Part shown: positions 8,539 through 17,866 of the stretch, piece by piece
Layout of the letters: each line of letters starts with the position of its first letter
How positions within the stretch are numbered: the first letter of the stretch is position 1
From: Hoylesella buccalis ATCC 35310
GTDB lineage: Bacteria; Bacteroidota; Bacteroidia; Bacteroidales; Bacteroidaceae
Direction of reading: 5' to 3'
DNA length: 48,433 nucleotides
NCBI RefSeq assembly: GCF_000177075.1
Contig: NZ_ADEG01000002.1
Location: forward strand, 1 to 48,433
Made by a program: the position numbers and the translations under genes
Notes under the pieces: generated by a model
What the model was told of the DNA's origin: nothing
The model's input: the letters and a program-made list of their open reading frames with translations, nothing else
Database searches by the model: none

Positions 8539-11500
8539 ATGAGAGAAAATATAGACTGCTTCCTACCGTGCGACGACATCGCCGTGATGGAAAACACCCT
8601 TCACGACTTGCGACAGAGCAAGTGTGTACGACAAATTTATCTGATGGTTTCGGAACAGTTCACACAGGAAAAAGAAGTTCCCCACGACTGTTCACTGGTT
8701 CGTATCAACCGCCTCACGTCATCTGAGACGATGAGGAAAATGGGCCAATTAGCCACTGCCGAGTATATCCTACTCTGTCTAAAAACAACGCCATTCACGC
8801 TGGGATTTCATGCCATGGACCGGTGGCTGCGCGTGGCGGTCGACGCTGATGCCACCTGCGTGTACAGCGATCACTACATCAGTGCGGACGGAAAGCGGCA
8901 GCCGCATCCCGTGATTGATTACCAGGAGGGGAGCATCCGAGATGATTTTGATTTCGGACAGCTGCTGTTGCTGAAGACAGAGACCTGCAAAACATTCGCA
9001 GATCAAGCCGACAGGGACGATTACTTGTATGCCGGATTCTACGACCTGCGCCTCTTTCTCAGCACGCAAGGTACCATCTTCCACCTCGACGAAATGCTTT
9101 ATACCGAGCAACAGGTAGACAACCGACTGAGCGGAGAGAAGCAGTTTGACTATGTGGACCCGAACAATCGGGAGGCGCAAACGGAGATGGAGCGCGCAGC
9201 CACGGCACACCTGACCACCCTGGGTGCCAAGATAGACACCACGGCATATAACCGACCCGATTTTGAAGAGCAGGACTTCGAGTTTGAAGCTTCGGTAATT
9301 ATCCCTGTTTTCAACCGCGAAAAGACAATTTCTGATGCCATCAAGTCGGCATTCGCACAACAAACGACATTTCCTTTCAACGTAATAGTGGTAGACAACC
9401 ATTCAACAGATGGTACCACCCGTATCGTGGAGGAATTGACCCGCACCCACCAACGACTGATTCACCTCATCCCCGAGCGTACCGACCTGGGCATTGGCGG
9501 CTGCTGGAACATGGCCGTAAACGACGAACGCTGTGGACGATTTGCCGTTCAGTTGGACAGCGACGACCTGTATTCGTCGCCACAAACACTGCAACGCTTA
9601 ATAAACGCCTTCTATGAACAAGGAGCCGCCATGATGATAGGCAGCTACCGCCTGTGCGACTTCAATCTGCAAACAATACCACCTGGCCTTATCAGTCACA
9701 GCGAATGGACAGATGAGAATGGCCCAAACAATGCTCTTCGCATTAATGGACTTGGAGCTCCCAGAGCCTTTTTCACACCTTTGTTACGACAAATACAGGT
9801 ACCCAACACCAGCTATGGCGAAGACTATGCGCTGGGACTGCTCTTCTCACGCAAATACAAGATTGGGCGTATCTTCGAAGAGTTGTATCTCTGTCGGCGA
9901 TGGAATGGCAACAGCGACCATGATTTGAGCGTGGAGAAACAGAACCGGAACAACCAATACAAAGACCGACTGCGCACCTTGGAGATTCAGGCACGCCGAC
10001 AAATGGTGAGCGGAAAGAGTGAAAGCATAGTAGAGAGCCAGTTGCACCGGTTCACCAACCGCCAACTGGAGGTTTGGGAAAGCGCCCATCAGCGGTTCAG
10101 AGAACTCAAACAAGTGGAGACCCGACAGCTGTTTTTGGGCGACAACAGCTTCACTATTCAGTTCAATCCAGCACGAATGGTGTCAACGGGTGCCAAGATT
10201 GACCACAAATCGTTGGCCGCCCGCCCTTGCTTCCTCTGCGAGAAAAACCGACCGGAAGAACAGATGACAAAAACGATTGACCAGGATTTTGAATTGCTCA
10301 TCAATCCTTTCCCCATCCTGCCCGAACATTATACCATCCCACTTCGGAGGCATGAACCCCAACAAATAGCCCCGCATTATGCGGAAATATACAAGCTGCT
10401 GGATTACTTTCCCGAGCTGATGGTGTTCTACAACGGTCCGCGCTGTGGCGCATCGGCTCCCGATCATGCCCATTTCCAAGGCGGCAGCAGTGGCATCCTG
10501 CCTCTTCAGCAGGCATGGCAACGGCTTTCACACTCCTTAGAGCCTGTGATATCGCTGAATGAAGACGACCAGCTGGCTGTAGTCAAGGCATATCCGTGCC
10601 ACGCCTTCGCCATCAAGTGCCGCTCAGGCAAGGCAGGTGAAAAGCTCTTCCGCGAACTGTATCGGGCCCTTCCCCTGCACGAAGGGGAAACGGAACCCAT
10701 GATGAACATCGTGGCTTGGCGGCAGGATGAAGACTACATTTCGGTAGTATTCCCCAGAAAGAAGCACCGCCCCGACTGCTACTTCGCCGAGGGGGCAGAC
10801 CAAATGCTCATCAGTCCTGGTGCCTTAGACATGGCCGGACTGATTATCACGCCTCGGAAAGAAGACTTTGAACGGCTCACGGCCGCACAACTCGAACACA
10901 TTCTGTGCGAGATGAGCATCTCCCAGCAGGACATGCAACAGGTGTTGGACCGCCTGGCGAAAGCCTCAAGCGCAAAACAGCCCACCTTCGCAACCATTGA
11001 GAATCACCAAGAACCCAGCGTGTCGGTAGGAATCGTCAGTGCAGAGGAGATACGTTTCACGCTCAATAAGCCCTATTTGGCCAAAGGTGAGGTGGTGTCG
11101 GGCGAACAAACGGTGCGCTTCCACGAAGGCGGCATCGGTTGGAATGGCAATACTTACCGTGAGTTGACGTTTACGCCCCATCAAGCTGACGCATCGTTCA
11201 CGCTCGATGACGTGACCATCGGCATCAACTTCCACTGGGAACGCAAAGAGTCGCAGACCTTCCCAGGCGTGTTACGCCTCATCGTGGACAGTGAGAAGAT
11301 ATGCGCCATCAACGAGCTACCGGTAGAAACCTACCTTGAGAGCGTCATCTCCAGCGAAATGAGCGCCACGGCCTCGCTTGAACTACTGAAGGCACATGCC
11401 GTCATCTCACGCAGCTGGCTGCTGGCTCAGATGGAGAAACGCCGCAACCTGAAAGAGTCGGCGAACAGCTTCTTCTCTTTCATTCGGAAAGATGACGAGC

Positions 11501-12333
11501 TGATTAAGTGGTACGACCGCGAAGATCACACGCTCTTCGACATGTGCGCAGACGACCACTGTCAGCGATATCAGGGCATCACAAAGGAGACGAGTCCCAA
11601 CGTGGCCACCGCCATCCGCCGCACACGAGGGCAGATTCTGATGTCGGAGGGCGAGATATGTGATGCCCGCTTCAGTAAATGTTGTGGCGGCATCAGCGAA
11701 GAGTATGAGTATTGTTGGGAGGACGAGCATAAATCTTATCTTGAAGCCATACGCGACAACCGCCAACAACTGGAAGGAAGAGCCGAACCACTCATCGACC
11801 TGACAGTGGAGAAGAATGCCGAGAAATGGATACGTTCGGCACCCGAGGCCTTCTGCCACACCACCGACAAAAAGATTCTCTCGCAGGTGTTGAACGACTA
11901 TGACCAAGAAACGGTCGACTTCTATCGATGGAAAGTGAGCTATACCCAAGCGGAACTGAAAGCGCTCATCGAGCAAAAGTCAAACATGATCTTTGGCAAT
12001 ATTCTTGACTTGGTGCCGCTGGAGCGAGGCAAGAGCGGACGCATATCCCGCCTGAAAATCATTGGCAGCGAGCTGACCTTCACCATCGGCAAGGAATTGG
12101 AGATAAGAAGAACGCTGTCGGAATCGCACTTGTACAGTTCGGCCTTCGTGGTTGACAAGGAGGATGTGGTTGATGGCGTACCACAAAGGTTTGTCCTCAC
12201 CGGAGCTGGATGGGGTCACGGCGTGGGACTTTGTCAGATTGGTGCCGCCGTGATGGGTGAAGATGGATATGGTTACGATGAGATATTGACCCACTATTAC
12301 CACCACGCCACCATCGAAAAACTATACGAATAA
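8539..12333 (+). CDS. Three-domain fusion: GT2-like glycosyltransferase, DUF4922 (HIT-like), SpoIID/LytB
   Basis: A 1264-residue protein with three modules. The N-terminus (about 1-240) looks like a degenerate glycosyltransferase fold. A clear family 2 glycosyltransferase follows at about 248-480 (VIIPVFNREKTISDAI; acidic motif QLDSDD near 338). DUF4922, related to HIT-type nucleotidyl transferases, covers about 520-800 with a zinc-like CFLCEKNRP and the active-site-like DHAHFQGG near 643. The C-terminus (about 825-1264) is a SpoIID/LytB domain with the catalytic-type Glu in VISSEMSATASLELLKAHAV (about 935) and the closing motif GWGHGVGLCQIGA near 1223. SpoIID domains cleave or remodel peptidoglycan glycan strands. 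No signal peptide or membrane segment is visible, so how the SpoIID part would reach the cell wall is unclear. The neighbouring transporter suggests wall recycling, which is inference. Confidence 0.88.
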   Translation: MRENIDCFLPCDDIAVMENTLHDLRQSKCVRQIYLMVSEQFTQEKEVPHDCSLVRINRLTSSETMRKMGQLATAEYILLCLKTTPFTLGFHAMDRWLRVAVDADATCVYSDHYISADGKRQPHPVIDYQEGSIRDDFDFGQLLLLKTETCKTFADQADRDDYLYAGFYDLRLFLSTQGTIFHLDEMLYTEQQVDNRLSGEKQFDYVDPNNREAQTEMERAATAHLTTLGAKIDTTAYNRPDFEEQDFEFEASVIIPVFNREKTISDAIKSAFAQQTTFPFNVIVVDNHSTDGTTRIVEELTRTHQRLIHLIPERTDLGIGGCWNMAVNDERCGRFAVQLDSDDLYSSPQTLQRLINAFYEQGAAMMIGSYRLCDFNLQTIPPGLISHSEWTDENGPNNALRINGLGAPRAFFTPLLRQIQVPNTSYGEDYALGLLFSRKYKIGRIFEELYLCRRWNGNSDHDLSVEKQNRNNQYKDRLRTLEIQARRQMVSGKSESIVESQLHRFTNRQLEVWESAHQRFRELKQVETRQLFLGDNSFTIQFNPARMVSTGAKIDHKSLAARPCFLCEKNRPEEQMTKTIDQDFELLINPFPILPEHYTIPLRRHEPQQIAPHYAEIYKLLDYFPELMVFYNGPRCGASAPDHAHFQGGSSGILPLQQAWQRLSHSLEPVISLNEDDQLAVVKAYPCHAFAIKCRSGKAGEKLFRELYRALPLHEGETEPMMNIVAWRQDEDYISVVFPRKKHRPDCYFAEGADQMLISPGALDMAGLIITPRKEDFERLTAAQLEHILCEMSISQQDMQQVLDRLAKASSAKQPTFATIENHQEPSVSVGIVSAEEIRFTLNKPYLAKGEVVSGEQTVRFHEGGIGWNGNTYRELTFTPHQADASFTLDDVTIGINFHWERKESQTFPGVLRLIVDSEKICAINELPVETYLESVISSEMSATASLELLKAHAVISRSWLLAQMEKRRNLKESANSFFSFIRKDDELIKWYDREDHTLFDMCADDHCQRYQGITKETSPNVATAIRRTRGQILMSEGEICDARFSKCCGGISEEYEYCWEDEHKSYLEAIRDNRQQLEGRAEPLIDLTVEKNAEKWIRSAPEAFCHTTDKKILSQVLNDYDQETVDFYRWKVSYTQAELKALIEQKSNMIFGNILDLVPLERGKSGRISRLKIIGSELTFTIGKELEIRRTLSESHLYSSAFVVDKEDVVDGVPQRFVLTGAGWGHGVGLCQIGAAVMGEDGYGYDEILTHYYHHATIEKLYE

Positions 12334-12336
12334 CAG

Positions 12337-12520
12337 AGAGTAAACGGGAGTGAACGGAAGTAAGCTGGAGTTAATAGGAGTTATTGGGGTAAGCAGACAA
12401 ATGCCTGTTTGGTAGGGAAACATCACTAAGTACCCGCTACATCGAACTATATAATATAAGGTAATGCCCGATAGCTCCAGTTAACTCACACTAACTCTCC
12501 TTAACTCCCAATAAGAACTA
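12337..12520. repeat. Inverted arrays of GGAGTTA-like words between two genes
   Basis: After the fusion gene, 12337-12390 carries repeated words GGAGT, GGAAGT, GGAGTTAAT and GGAGTTATTGGGG. Before the MFS gene, 12471-12520 carries their complements: CTCCAGTTAACTC, CTAACTCTCC, TTAACTCCCAATAAG. TTATTGGG pairs exactly with CCCAATAA, and GGAGTTAA with TTAACTCC. In RNA this would fold into a long imperfect stem between two cotranscribed genes. It may be a repeat element, a partial terminator or an mRNA-processing structure. Confidence 0.55.
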
Positions 12521-12550
12521 CCAGAAACGAAAAGCTCCAATCAACTCGAG

Positions 12551-13894
12551 ATGATAAAGATCAGCCATCACCTATTCAACTCTCCTATTGACCTCAACCA
12601 CGAAGTTAAGGTTCCCTGGAAGTGGATGCCAACGTTGTACCTCTTCAAGGGGCTCACGTTTGTGATGCTGTTCTATTTTCCACTCGTGATTTTCAAGCGA
12701 ATGGGAGTCGACAACGGAACGACAACCTTCTTCATCGCCTGGTTGATGTTGCCCGTCGCCATGCGTCCCGTGCTGTCCATTTTCGTGCAGACGGGGCATC
12801 GTAACCGCCTATGGATACTGCTTTCTGAAGCGCTAATCATCCTCTCCATTGCTGGCATGGCGCATGCTCTGAAAAGCGCATGGTGGCAGGAAGGCAGCAT
12901 CATGTGCCTCGGGGTGATGGCCATTGCGCATGTTTTTCACGACATCGCCATCGACAAATTCAGTCTGCAGGCCATCAAACACCACCGCACTTCGTCGCTT
13001 CGTCTCTTCAAACTGACGTTCTACCTACTTTCTATGCTGTTGGTGTTGGGCATCATCGTGATGATAGGCGGCAACCTTGAGGTGGTGAATAGAAGTATAC
13101 GCAGTTCATGGAGCACGGCATGCTACTGCCTCTGCGGCATTCTTTCCGTCGTACTGCTGTGGCACATCTTCATGATTCCACAGTCGGGTGCCGATGACAG
13201 AGAGCGAAAGATACGAGTGTCTGACATGTTCTACGCCTGTCTCAACACCAGTGCCGACCTCATCCGAACCCCGAGTTCGTGGCCGGGCATTCTCTTCCTG
13301 AGCATGTTTCTGCTGCCCTGTACGTTGCTCACGCCCGTTTCCATCCAGTTCATGCTCGACTTAGGAAGCAGCGGTGGACTTGCACTGTCGCCCCAAGAGT
13401 TTGGCTATGTACAAGGAACGGTGAGTGTATTCGGCCTCATCATCGGTGGCATGCTGGGCATCTGGCTTCTTCAGAAGGTTGGATTCAGCAATACACTCCC
13501 CCTCATGGCGTTTGCCACATGCATTCCCCCACTCTTCTACATTTATCTCAGCTATGCCCTACCCACGAACATTGGCTGGATAGCGTGCTGCGCATTCATC
13601 ACCCAAATGGCCTGTGGATTCGGCTTATGCGCCTATATGCATTATCTTGTTTATTACAGTGAGGTAAAACGAGTGTCCACCTATGCCCTGTGCATGTCGC
13701 TGGCCACGGTGTCAGTCATGATTCCCATGATGCTCTCCGGCTCGCTTCAGCAAGCCCTTGGCTATCGTCGCTTTTTCATTCTCACCACCCTTTTGGGCAT
13801 CTGTACCCTCATTACATCAGCTCTGGTGATGGTGGATAAAGAACTGACGGAGGAGGAAAACAAGCCAACTGAAAAGAAAACCATTCGGCAATGA
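12551..13894 (+). CDS. Major facilitator superfamily transporter (AmpG-like)
   Basis: A 447-residue membrane protein with about 12 hydrophobic segments and no signal peptide, of normal MFS size. The opening has the style of AmpG and related Bacteroidetes permeases (WMPTLYLFKGLTFVMLFYFP, then ILWLMLPVAMRP-like FIAWLMLPVAMRP, around residues 27-80). AmpG carries anhydromuropeptides into the cytoplasm for wall recycling. Substrate cannot be read from sequence, so AmpG-like function is inferred from general resemblance and from the upstream SpoIID-containing fusion gene. The gap to that gene is 217 bases and holds an inverted repeat array. The C-terminal tail (about 430-447) is charged and Lys/Glu-rich. 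Confidence 0.8.
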   Translation: MIKISHHLFNSPIDLNHEVKVPWKWMPTLYLFKGLTFVMLFYFPLVIFKRMGVDNGTTTFFIAWLMLPVAMRPVLSIFVQTGHRNRLWILLSEALIILSIAGMAHALKSAWWQEGSIMCLGVMAIAHVFHDIAIDKFSLQAIKHHRTSSLRLFKLTFYLLSMLLVLGIIVMIGGNLEVVNRSIRSSWSTACYCLCGILSVVLLWHIFMIPQSGADDRERKIRVSDMFYACLNTSADLIRTPSSWPGILFLSMFLLPCTLLTPVSIQFMLDLGSSGGLALSPQEFGYVQGTVSVFGLIIGGMLGIWLLQKVGFSNTLPLMAFATCIPPLFYIYLSYALPTNIGWIACCAFITQMACGFGLCAYMHYLVYYSEVKRVSTYALCMSLATVSVMIPMMLSGSLQQALGYRRFFILTTLLGICTLITSALVMVDKELTEEENKPTEKKTIRQ

Positions 13895-13926
13895 GTAGCC
13901 GCTACGTTTTCGATGTATAAAAAAAT

Positions 13927-13957
13927 TTTGAGGTTATTCTTTTTTGTCGTAACTTAG
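13927..13957 (+). promoter_or_regulatory. Promoter for the FimB/Mfa2-like gene
   Basis: TTTG at 13927-13930 and TAACTTAG at 13950-13957 are separated by 19 bases, the spacing expected for Bacteroidetes -33/-7 elements. TAACTTAG departs from TAnnTTTG at one position. The gene starts 52 bases further on. Confidence 0.5.
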
Positions 13958-14009
13958 CACCTGATAATAACACCCAACGATATAACTAACTCACATTAAA
14001 CTACCTACC

Positions 14010-14909
14010 ATGATGAAAACGACAAAGATGTTGGCAACCGCCTTGTTGCTATCTGCCATCTGCTTATCAGGATGCGAAAAGCCGTCAATAGCAGAGGAGA
14101 CAGACACCGGAGAACAAGAAACAAAAGACTTGTTTCACCTTTCTTTCCGTGTCGCCCAATTCGAACACATTCCTTTCAATCAAGCCGTAGACATGTCACG
14201 TGCCACCGATGTCAAGCAGGTTTGCACGCGTATCAGTTTGGCCCTGTTCAAGGATGGCGTGAAAGTAAAGAACATTCACCAAGACACGAAGGACACCCAC
14301 TTCGGTCAGATTGACGTCACACTGCCAGCAGGAACTTACCAAGTGGTCGCTATTGCCCACAGTGGCAGCGGATCGGCCACCATCACATCGCCCGAAGAGA
14401 TTTCATTTCCCAAGAACAAGATGACCGACACCTTTTATTATTGTCAAGAGGTGACGGTTGGAGGCAATGCGTCTTACCAACTCGAAATGAAGCGTGCCGT
14501 AGCCATGTTCAGACTGGTTACCACTGATGCCATACCAACAGCCGTCAAAACCATGAAGTTCTATTATACGGGCGGCAGCTCAACATTCAACGCGTTAACA
14601 GGCGTTGGTGCGAAAAACTCGCGCCAGACCGAAGAACGCACCGTGACAGATGCACAGCATGCAGCATATGGACAGTTTGACGTGTACACCTTTCCGCACA
14701 CGCCCTCGGATGTGTTGAAGATCACGGTATCTGCATTAAACGCATCTGGCGATATCATTGCCGAGCACACTTTCGAAGAGGTTCCTGTCAAAGTAAATGA
14801 GATCACGCAATACAAAGGCTTGTTCTTTCAAGGCACCACACCAGCAGATGCCAATATATTTTCTTTTTCCGTCCAAGACGAATGGACGAAAAAAGAATAC
14901 ACTTATTAA
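14010..14909 (+). CDS. FimB/Mfa2-type fimbrial lipoprotein
   Basis: A 299-residue lipoprotein: the signal peptide ends in lipobox LSGC (Cys about residue 22), followed by an acidic Glu/Thr-rich stretch. The body has two beta-rich parts of the kind found in Bacteroidales FimB/Mfa2 anchor or fimbrillin-like proteins: CTRISLALFKDGVKV, then ITLPAGTYQVV-like DVTLPAGTYQVVAIAHSGSG near residue 110, and YQLEMKRAVAMFRLVTTDAI near residue 155. Such proteins sit on the outer membrane and anchor or cap fimbriae. No other fimbrial gene lies nearby, so this may be an orphan surface protein. A promoter-like pair lies upstream, and no clear terminator follows before the ptb promoter. Confidence 0.7.
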   Translation: MMKTTKMLATALLLSAICLSGCEKPSIAEETDTGEQETKDLFHLSFRVAQFEHIPFNQAVDMSRATDVKQVCTRISLALFKDGVKVKNIHQDTKDTHFGQIDVTLPAGTYQVVAIAHSGSGSATITSPEEISFPKNKMTDTFYYCQEVTVGGNASYQLEMKRAVAMFRLVTTDAIPTAVKTMKFYYTGGSSTFNALTGVGAKNSRQTEERTVTDAQHAAYGQFDVYTFPHTPSDVLKITVSALNASGDIIAEHTFEEVPVKVNEITQYKGLFFQGTTPADANIFSFSVQDEWTKKEYTY

Positions 14910-14972
14910 TGGGTACCCTTCAAGAATGATATTTTTATAGCTCAACCAGACAGATTTTTGGAAAGATTTTTC

Positions 14973-14980
14973 TACCTTTG
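14973..14980 (+). promoter_or_regulatory. -7 promoter motif for ptb-buk
   Basis: TACCTTTG matches TAnnTTTG exactly and lies 26 bases before the ATG of the phosphate butyryltransferase gene. No -33 element was seen at the usual spacing. Confidence 0.6.
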
Positions 14981-15006
14981 GCCCAGCTTTCCAAAAAGAG
15001 GATACT

Positions 15007-15915
15007 ATGTCGTCTATTCGAAATTTCAAAGACATGGCCAGTCAGCTGGCCCAAAAAGGTGTACGAAAAAGAACAGCGGTTATATGTGCAACCGACGAAT
15101 CTACACAGCAGTCGGTCGCCATGGCCATTCAGCAAGGATGGATGGAAGCAGTCATGATAGGCTGCACCGACCAGGTTAAACAAAGCCAACCCTTGATGGC
15201 GTGCTCGCAACATCTATCGTTCATAGAAGCAGCGAATGATCAAGAAGCAGCCGAAAAGGCCGTAGCGATGGTCAAAGAAGGCACGGTAGACATCATTATG
15301 AAAGGCCTTATCAGCACGGATGTCGTTATCCGAGCCATCCTCGACAAAGAGAAAGGCATTTTACCCGCTGGAAACGTGCTCACACATGTGACTGCCGCAT
15401 CCATTCCCGACTATCACAAACTGCTGTTCTTCACCGATGCTGCGGTGATACCTTACCCTACACAAGAACAGCGTTTCATGCAAATCAAGTATATTACTCG
15501 ACTTTGTCACCAGTTTGGCATCACTCAACCCAAGGTGGCCCTGATACACTGCTCAGAGAAAGTCAACGCCAAACATTTTCCATTCACTGCTGGTTACGCC
15601 AGTTTGATAGAGCAAGCGAAGGCCGGAGCCTTTGGACCTTGCATCGTAGACGGCCCGCTCGACTTGAAAGTTTCCTGCAACCTGCACAGCATGCAGGTCA
15701 AACACATCGACTCACCCATACAGGGATCGGCTGATGCGTTGGTGTTCCCGGATATTGAAGCCGGAAACTTGTTCTACAAAACCATTACCCTGTTTGCCCA
15801 TGGCGAAACGGCTTGCATGCTGCAAGGCACCCAATGTCCCGTCGTTCTCCCGTCAAGAGGCGATGATGTCATGTCCAAATTCAACAGTCTGGCGCTGGCC
15901 TGCCTCCATTGTTAG
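15007..15915 (+). CDS. ptb: Phosphate butyryltransferase
   Basis: A 302-residue cytoplasmic enzyme of the phosphate acetyl/butyryl transferase family. It exchanges CoA for phosphate on butyryl-CoA or branched acyl-CoA, giving the acyl phosphate used by the kinase next door. Family features include KRTAVICATDESTQQSV near residue 22, MKGLISTDVVIRAIL near residue 98, VALIHCSEKVN and GPLDLKVSCN near residue 215, and the closing block QGSADALVFPDIEAGN. Length is typical. The paired butyrate kinase gene starts 39 bases downstream, which supports Ptb over the acetate-specific Pta. Substrate could be isobutyryl- or isovaleryl-CoA from amino acid breakdown. Confidence 0.92.
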   Translation: MSSIRNFKDMASQLAQKGVRKRTAVICATDESTQQSVAMAIQQGWMEAVMIGCTDQVKQSQPLMACSQHLSFIEAANDQEAAEKAVAMVKEGTVDIIMKGLISTDVVIRAILDKEKGILPAGNVLTHVTAASIPDYHKLLFFTDAAVIPYPTQEQRFMQIKYITRLCHQFGITQPKVALIHCSEKVNAKHFPFTAGYASLIEQAKAGAFGPCIVDGPLDLKVSCNLHSMQVKHIDSPIQGSADALVFPDIEAGNLFYKTITLFAHGETACMLQGTQCPVVLPSRGDDVMSKFNSLALACLHC

Positions 15916-15954
15916 CACGCCGTTGCACCTGATTTCTACAGAAATAATCAATTT

Positions 15955-17019
15955 ATGTTCCACATATTAAGCATCAACCCCGGCTCTACATCCACCAAGA
16001 TAGCCGTTTTTGAAGATGAACAGATGCTGTTCACCCGTAACATCAAACACTATGTTGCCGAATTAAGCCAGTTTGACCAGCCCATGGATCAGCTGGAATA
16101 CCGTCGGCAACTGGTTATAGACACCCTCAAGCAGATGGAGGTACCGTTCAATTTCAACGCCGTCATCGGCCGCGGTGGCTTGGCCAAACCTGTGGAGAGT
16201 GGCGTATACGAGGTAAACGAACGCATGCTCGAGCTGACACGCAACGCCCTACACCAGCATGCGTGCGACTTAGGTTGCCTCATCGCTTACGACATTGCGA
16301 AGGCCATTCCGGGCTGTTTGCCCTTGATCGCCGACCCCGGCGTGGTGGACGAGCTGTCGCCTTTGGCCAAAATCAGCGGCTCTCCCCTCTTACCGCGCTA
16401 TTGTATCTGGCACGCACTGAACCAGAAAGCCATCGCCCGACGATATGCACGAGACATCGGCAAACGCTATGAAGACCTTAATCTTATCATCTGTCATCTG
16501 GGGGGCGGCATCTCCATTGCAGCCCACGAACATGGCCGAGCCATCGATGCCAACAACGCCTTGGGGGGCGAGGGGCCTTTCTCTCCCGAGCGAGCCGGCT
16601 CACTACCAGTGGCCGACCTGATACGCTTGTGCTTCAGTGGCAAGTACACCATGGAGCAACTCATTAAGAACGTCACGACAGAAACGGGACTTCGAGCGCA
16701 TCTGGGCACCAACGACGTGAAAGAAATCCTACAGCGCATCGACCAGGGCGACCAGCATGCGCAGCTCATCCTTGACGCCATGCTGTTCCACACAGCCAAA
16801 GCCATCGCCTCAGAGGCAGCCGTGCTATACGGAAAAGTAGACGCCATTCTGCTCACCGGAGGCATCGCTTATTCCGACTATGTGGTGAACAAGCTGAAAG
16901 AACGTTTAGACTTTCTGGCACCCGTCATCACCTATCCCGGCGAAAACGAGATGCAGGCCATGAGCAACAACGCCCTTGCCGTGCTGCGGGGAGAGCTGAA
17001 GACGAAAGAATACCATTAA
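15955..17019 (+). CDS. buk: Butyrate kinase
   Basis: A 354-residue acetokinase-family enzyme that transfers phosphate from butyryl phosphate (or a branched acyl phosphate) to ADP, yielding ATP and the free acid. Visible motifs are the N-terminal phosphate loop INPGSTSTKIAVFED (residues 5-19), VIGRGGLAKPVESGVYEV, HLGGGISIAAHEHGRAID near residue 181, and ALGGEGPFSPERAGSLP near residue 202. Length is close to the usual 355 residues. The gene follows ptb as a two-gene operon, ending before the terminator at 17236. The pair gives a substrate-level phosphorylation route, consistent with an amino-acid-fermenting lifestyle. Confidence 0.94.
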   Translation: MFHILSINPGSTSTKIAVFEDEQMLFTRNIKHYVAELSQFDQPMDQLEYRRQLVIDTLKQMEVPFNFNAVIGRGGLAKPVESGVYEVNERMLELTRNALHQHACDLGCLIAYDIAKAIPGCLPLIADPGVVDELSPLAKISGSPLLPRYCIWHALNQKAIARRYARDIGKRYEDLNLIICHLGGGISIAAHEHGRAIDANNALGGEGPFSPERAGSLPVADLIRLCFSGKYTMEQLIKNVTTETGLRAHLGTNDVKEILQRIDQGDQHAQLILDAMLFHTAKAIASEAAVLYGKVDAILLTGGIAYSDYVVNKLKERLDFLAPVITYPGENEMQAMSNNALAVLRGELKTKEYH

Positions 17020-17235
17020 GTCGAAAGCACTCGAATGTTGCAAAGCGGCGATGTATCGACGGAGAGATTGTGCCTACAACGTGTGTAACAAACGAACTCC
17101 ACAAACGCATTTGGCTCTTTTGAGGTGCCAAGGAAAGAGCTTGCACCTTGAGAGACAAACGAAAATCATCCCACTAAGACAGATATATTGTAATGGGATG
17201 ACAAACAGTAGGCATCCATTAACACCCTAAATGCG

Positions 17236-17280
17236 AAAAGACTGGCAGCCGCCAAAGCAGCTACCAGTCTTTTCTTTTTA
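17236..17280. terminator. Intrinsic terminator between buk and tmRNA
   Basis: AAAAGACTGG (17236-17245) pairs with CCAGTCTTTT (17264-17273), extended by CAGC/GCT pairing with one mismatch. On the plus strand it is followed by CTTTTT, suited to ending ptb-buk. It lies directly after the tmRNA 3' end on the other strand, so it probably serves both directions. Confidence 0.8.
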
Positions 17281-17281
17281 G

Positions 17282-17677
17282 TGGACTTGCGGAGATTCGA
17301 ACTCCGGTCCGCACAAGGAAACCATACGTTTTCTACATGCTTATTTCAGCCTTCGGTTTTCGTGCCACAGCAAGACCTGAACCACCAACTGTGACCTTAT
17401 CCTCTAAATTTCACCCTTGCACCGAGGCGTACACGGGCTATTTCCGATTTACCTGCACCGCTTGACCCTCAGATTCGGAACAACATCCTTAGAGCAGTGT
17501 CTCGTTCCATCATCTAATGACGGAATAAAGCTAATAATCTACTATACTTCGATTAAGCAGCGAGAGCGTAATTATTTTCGCCAATTAATTCTTTGATAAC
17601 TGAGATTTAGGAGCCAGCCACCGAAGCTCCGCATGCTTACATACCATTTCGACTTGCCGTCAAATCCATACAAGCCC
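17282..17677 (-). ncRNA. ssrA: Transfer-messenger RNA (tmRNA)
   Basis: The acceptor strand GGGCTTG (17677-17671) pairs with CAAGTCC (17289-17283), followed by discriminator A. The T-arm reads GGAGTTCGAATCTCC. The tag reading frame lies at 17582-17553: resume codon GGC, then codons giving ENNYALAA and a TAA stop, so the tag is GENNYALAA. tmRNA rescues stalled ribosomes together with SmpB and marks the unfinished protein for degradation. The 3' CCA is not encoded: C and T follow the discriminator, so CCA must be added enzymatically. The length of 396 bases is normal. Confidence 0.96.
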
Positions 17678-17690
17678 AGGATGTAGAATG

Positions 17691-17698
17691 CAAAGATA
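17691..17698 (-). promoter_or_regulatory. -7 promoter motif for tmRNA
   Basis: On the minus strand this reads TATCTTTG, an exact TAnnTTTG match, ending 13 bases before the tmRNA 5' end. It fits transcription starting at or just upstream of the mature 5' end. Confidence 0.7.
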
Positions 17699-17807
17699 CA
17701 TCTTTTTTCTTAACTTCATCCACTTTCCCGCAAAAAGTTTTTCCTTGACGGAGAGAAAATGCTTACATTTTTCAGGAAATTTCCGCCCGTGATTCACAAA
17801 AACAATG

Positions 17808-17815
17808 TACCTTTG
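17808..17815 (+). promoter_or_regulatory. -7 promoter motif for the esterase gene
   Basis: TACCTTTG matches TAnnTTTG, 51 bases before the ATG of the esterase gene, which would leave a leader of roughly 45 bases. Confidence 0.6.
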
Positions 17816-17866
17816 TGGAAATTAACCACTTCGTGAACATAACGACAACAATCAAATAACAATACA

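Noticed and set aside
11407..11976. A 189-residue open frame on the minus strand
   Set aside because: It lies entirely antisense within the SpoIID part of the fusion protein and has no motif.
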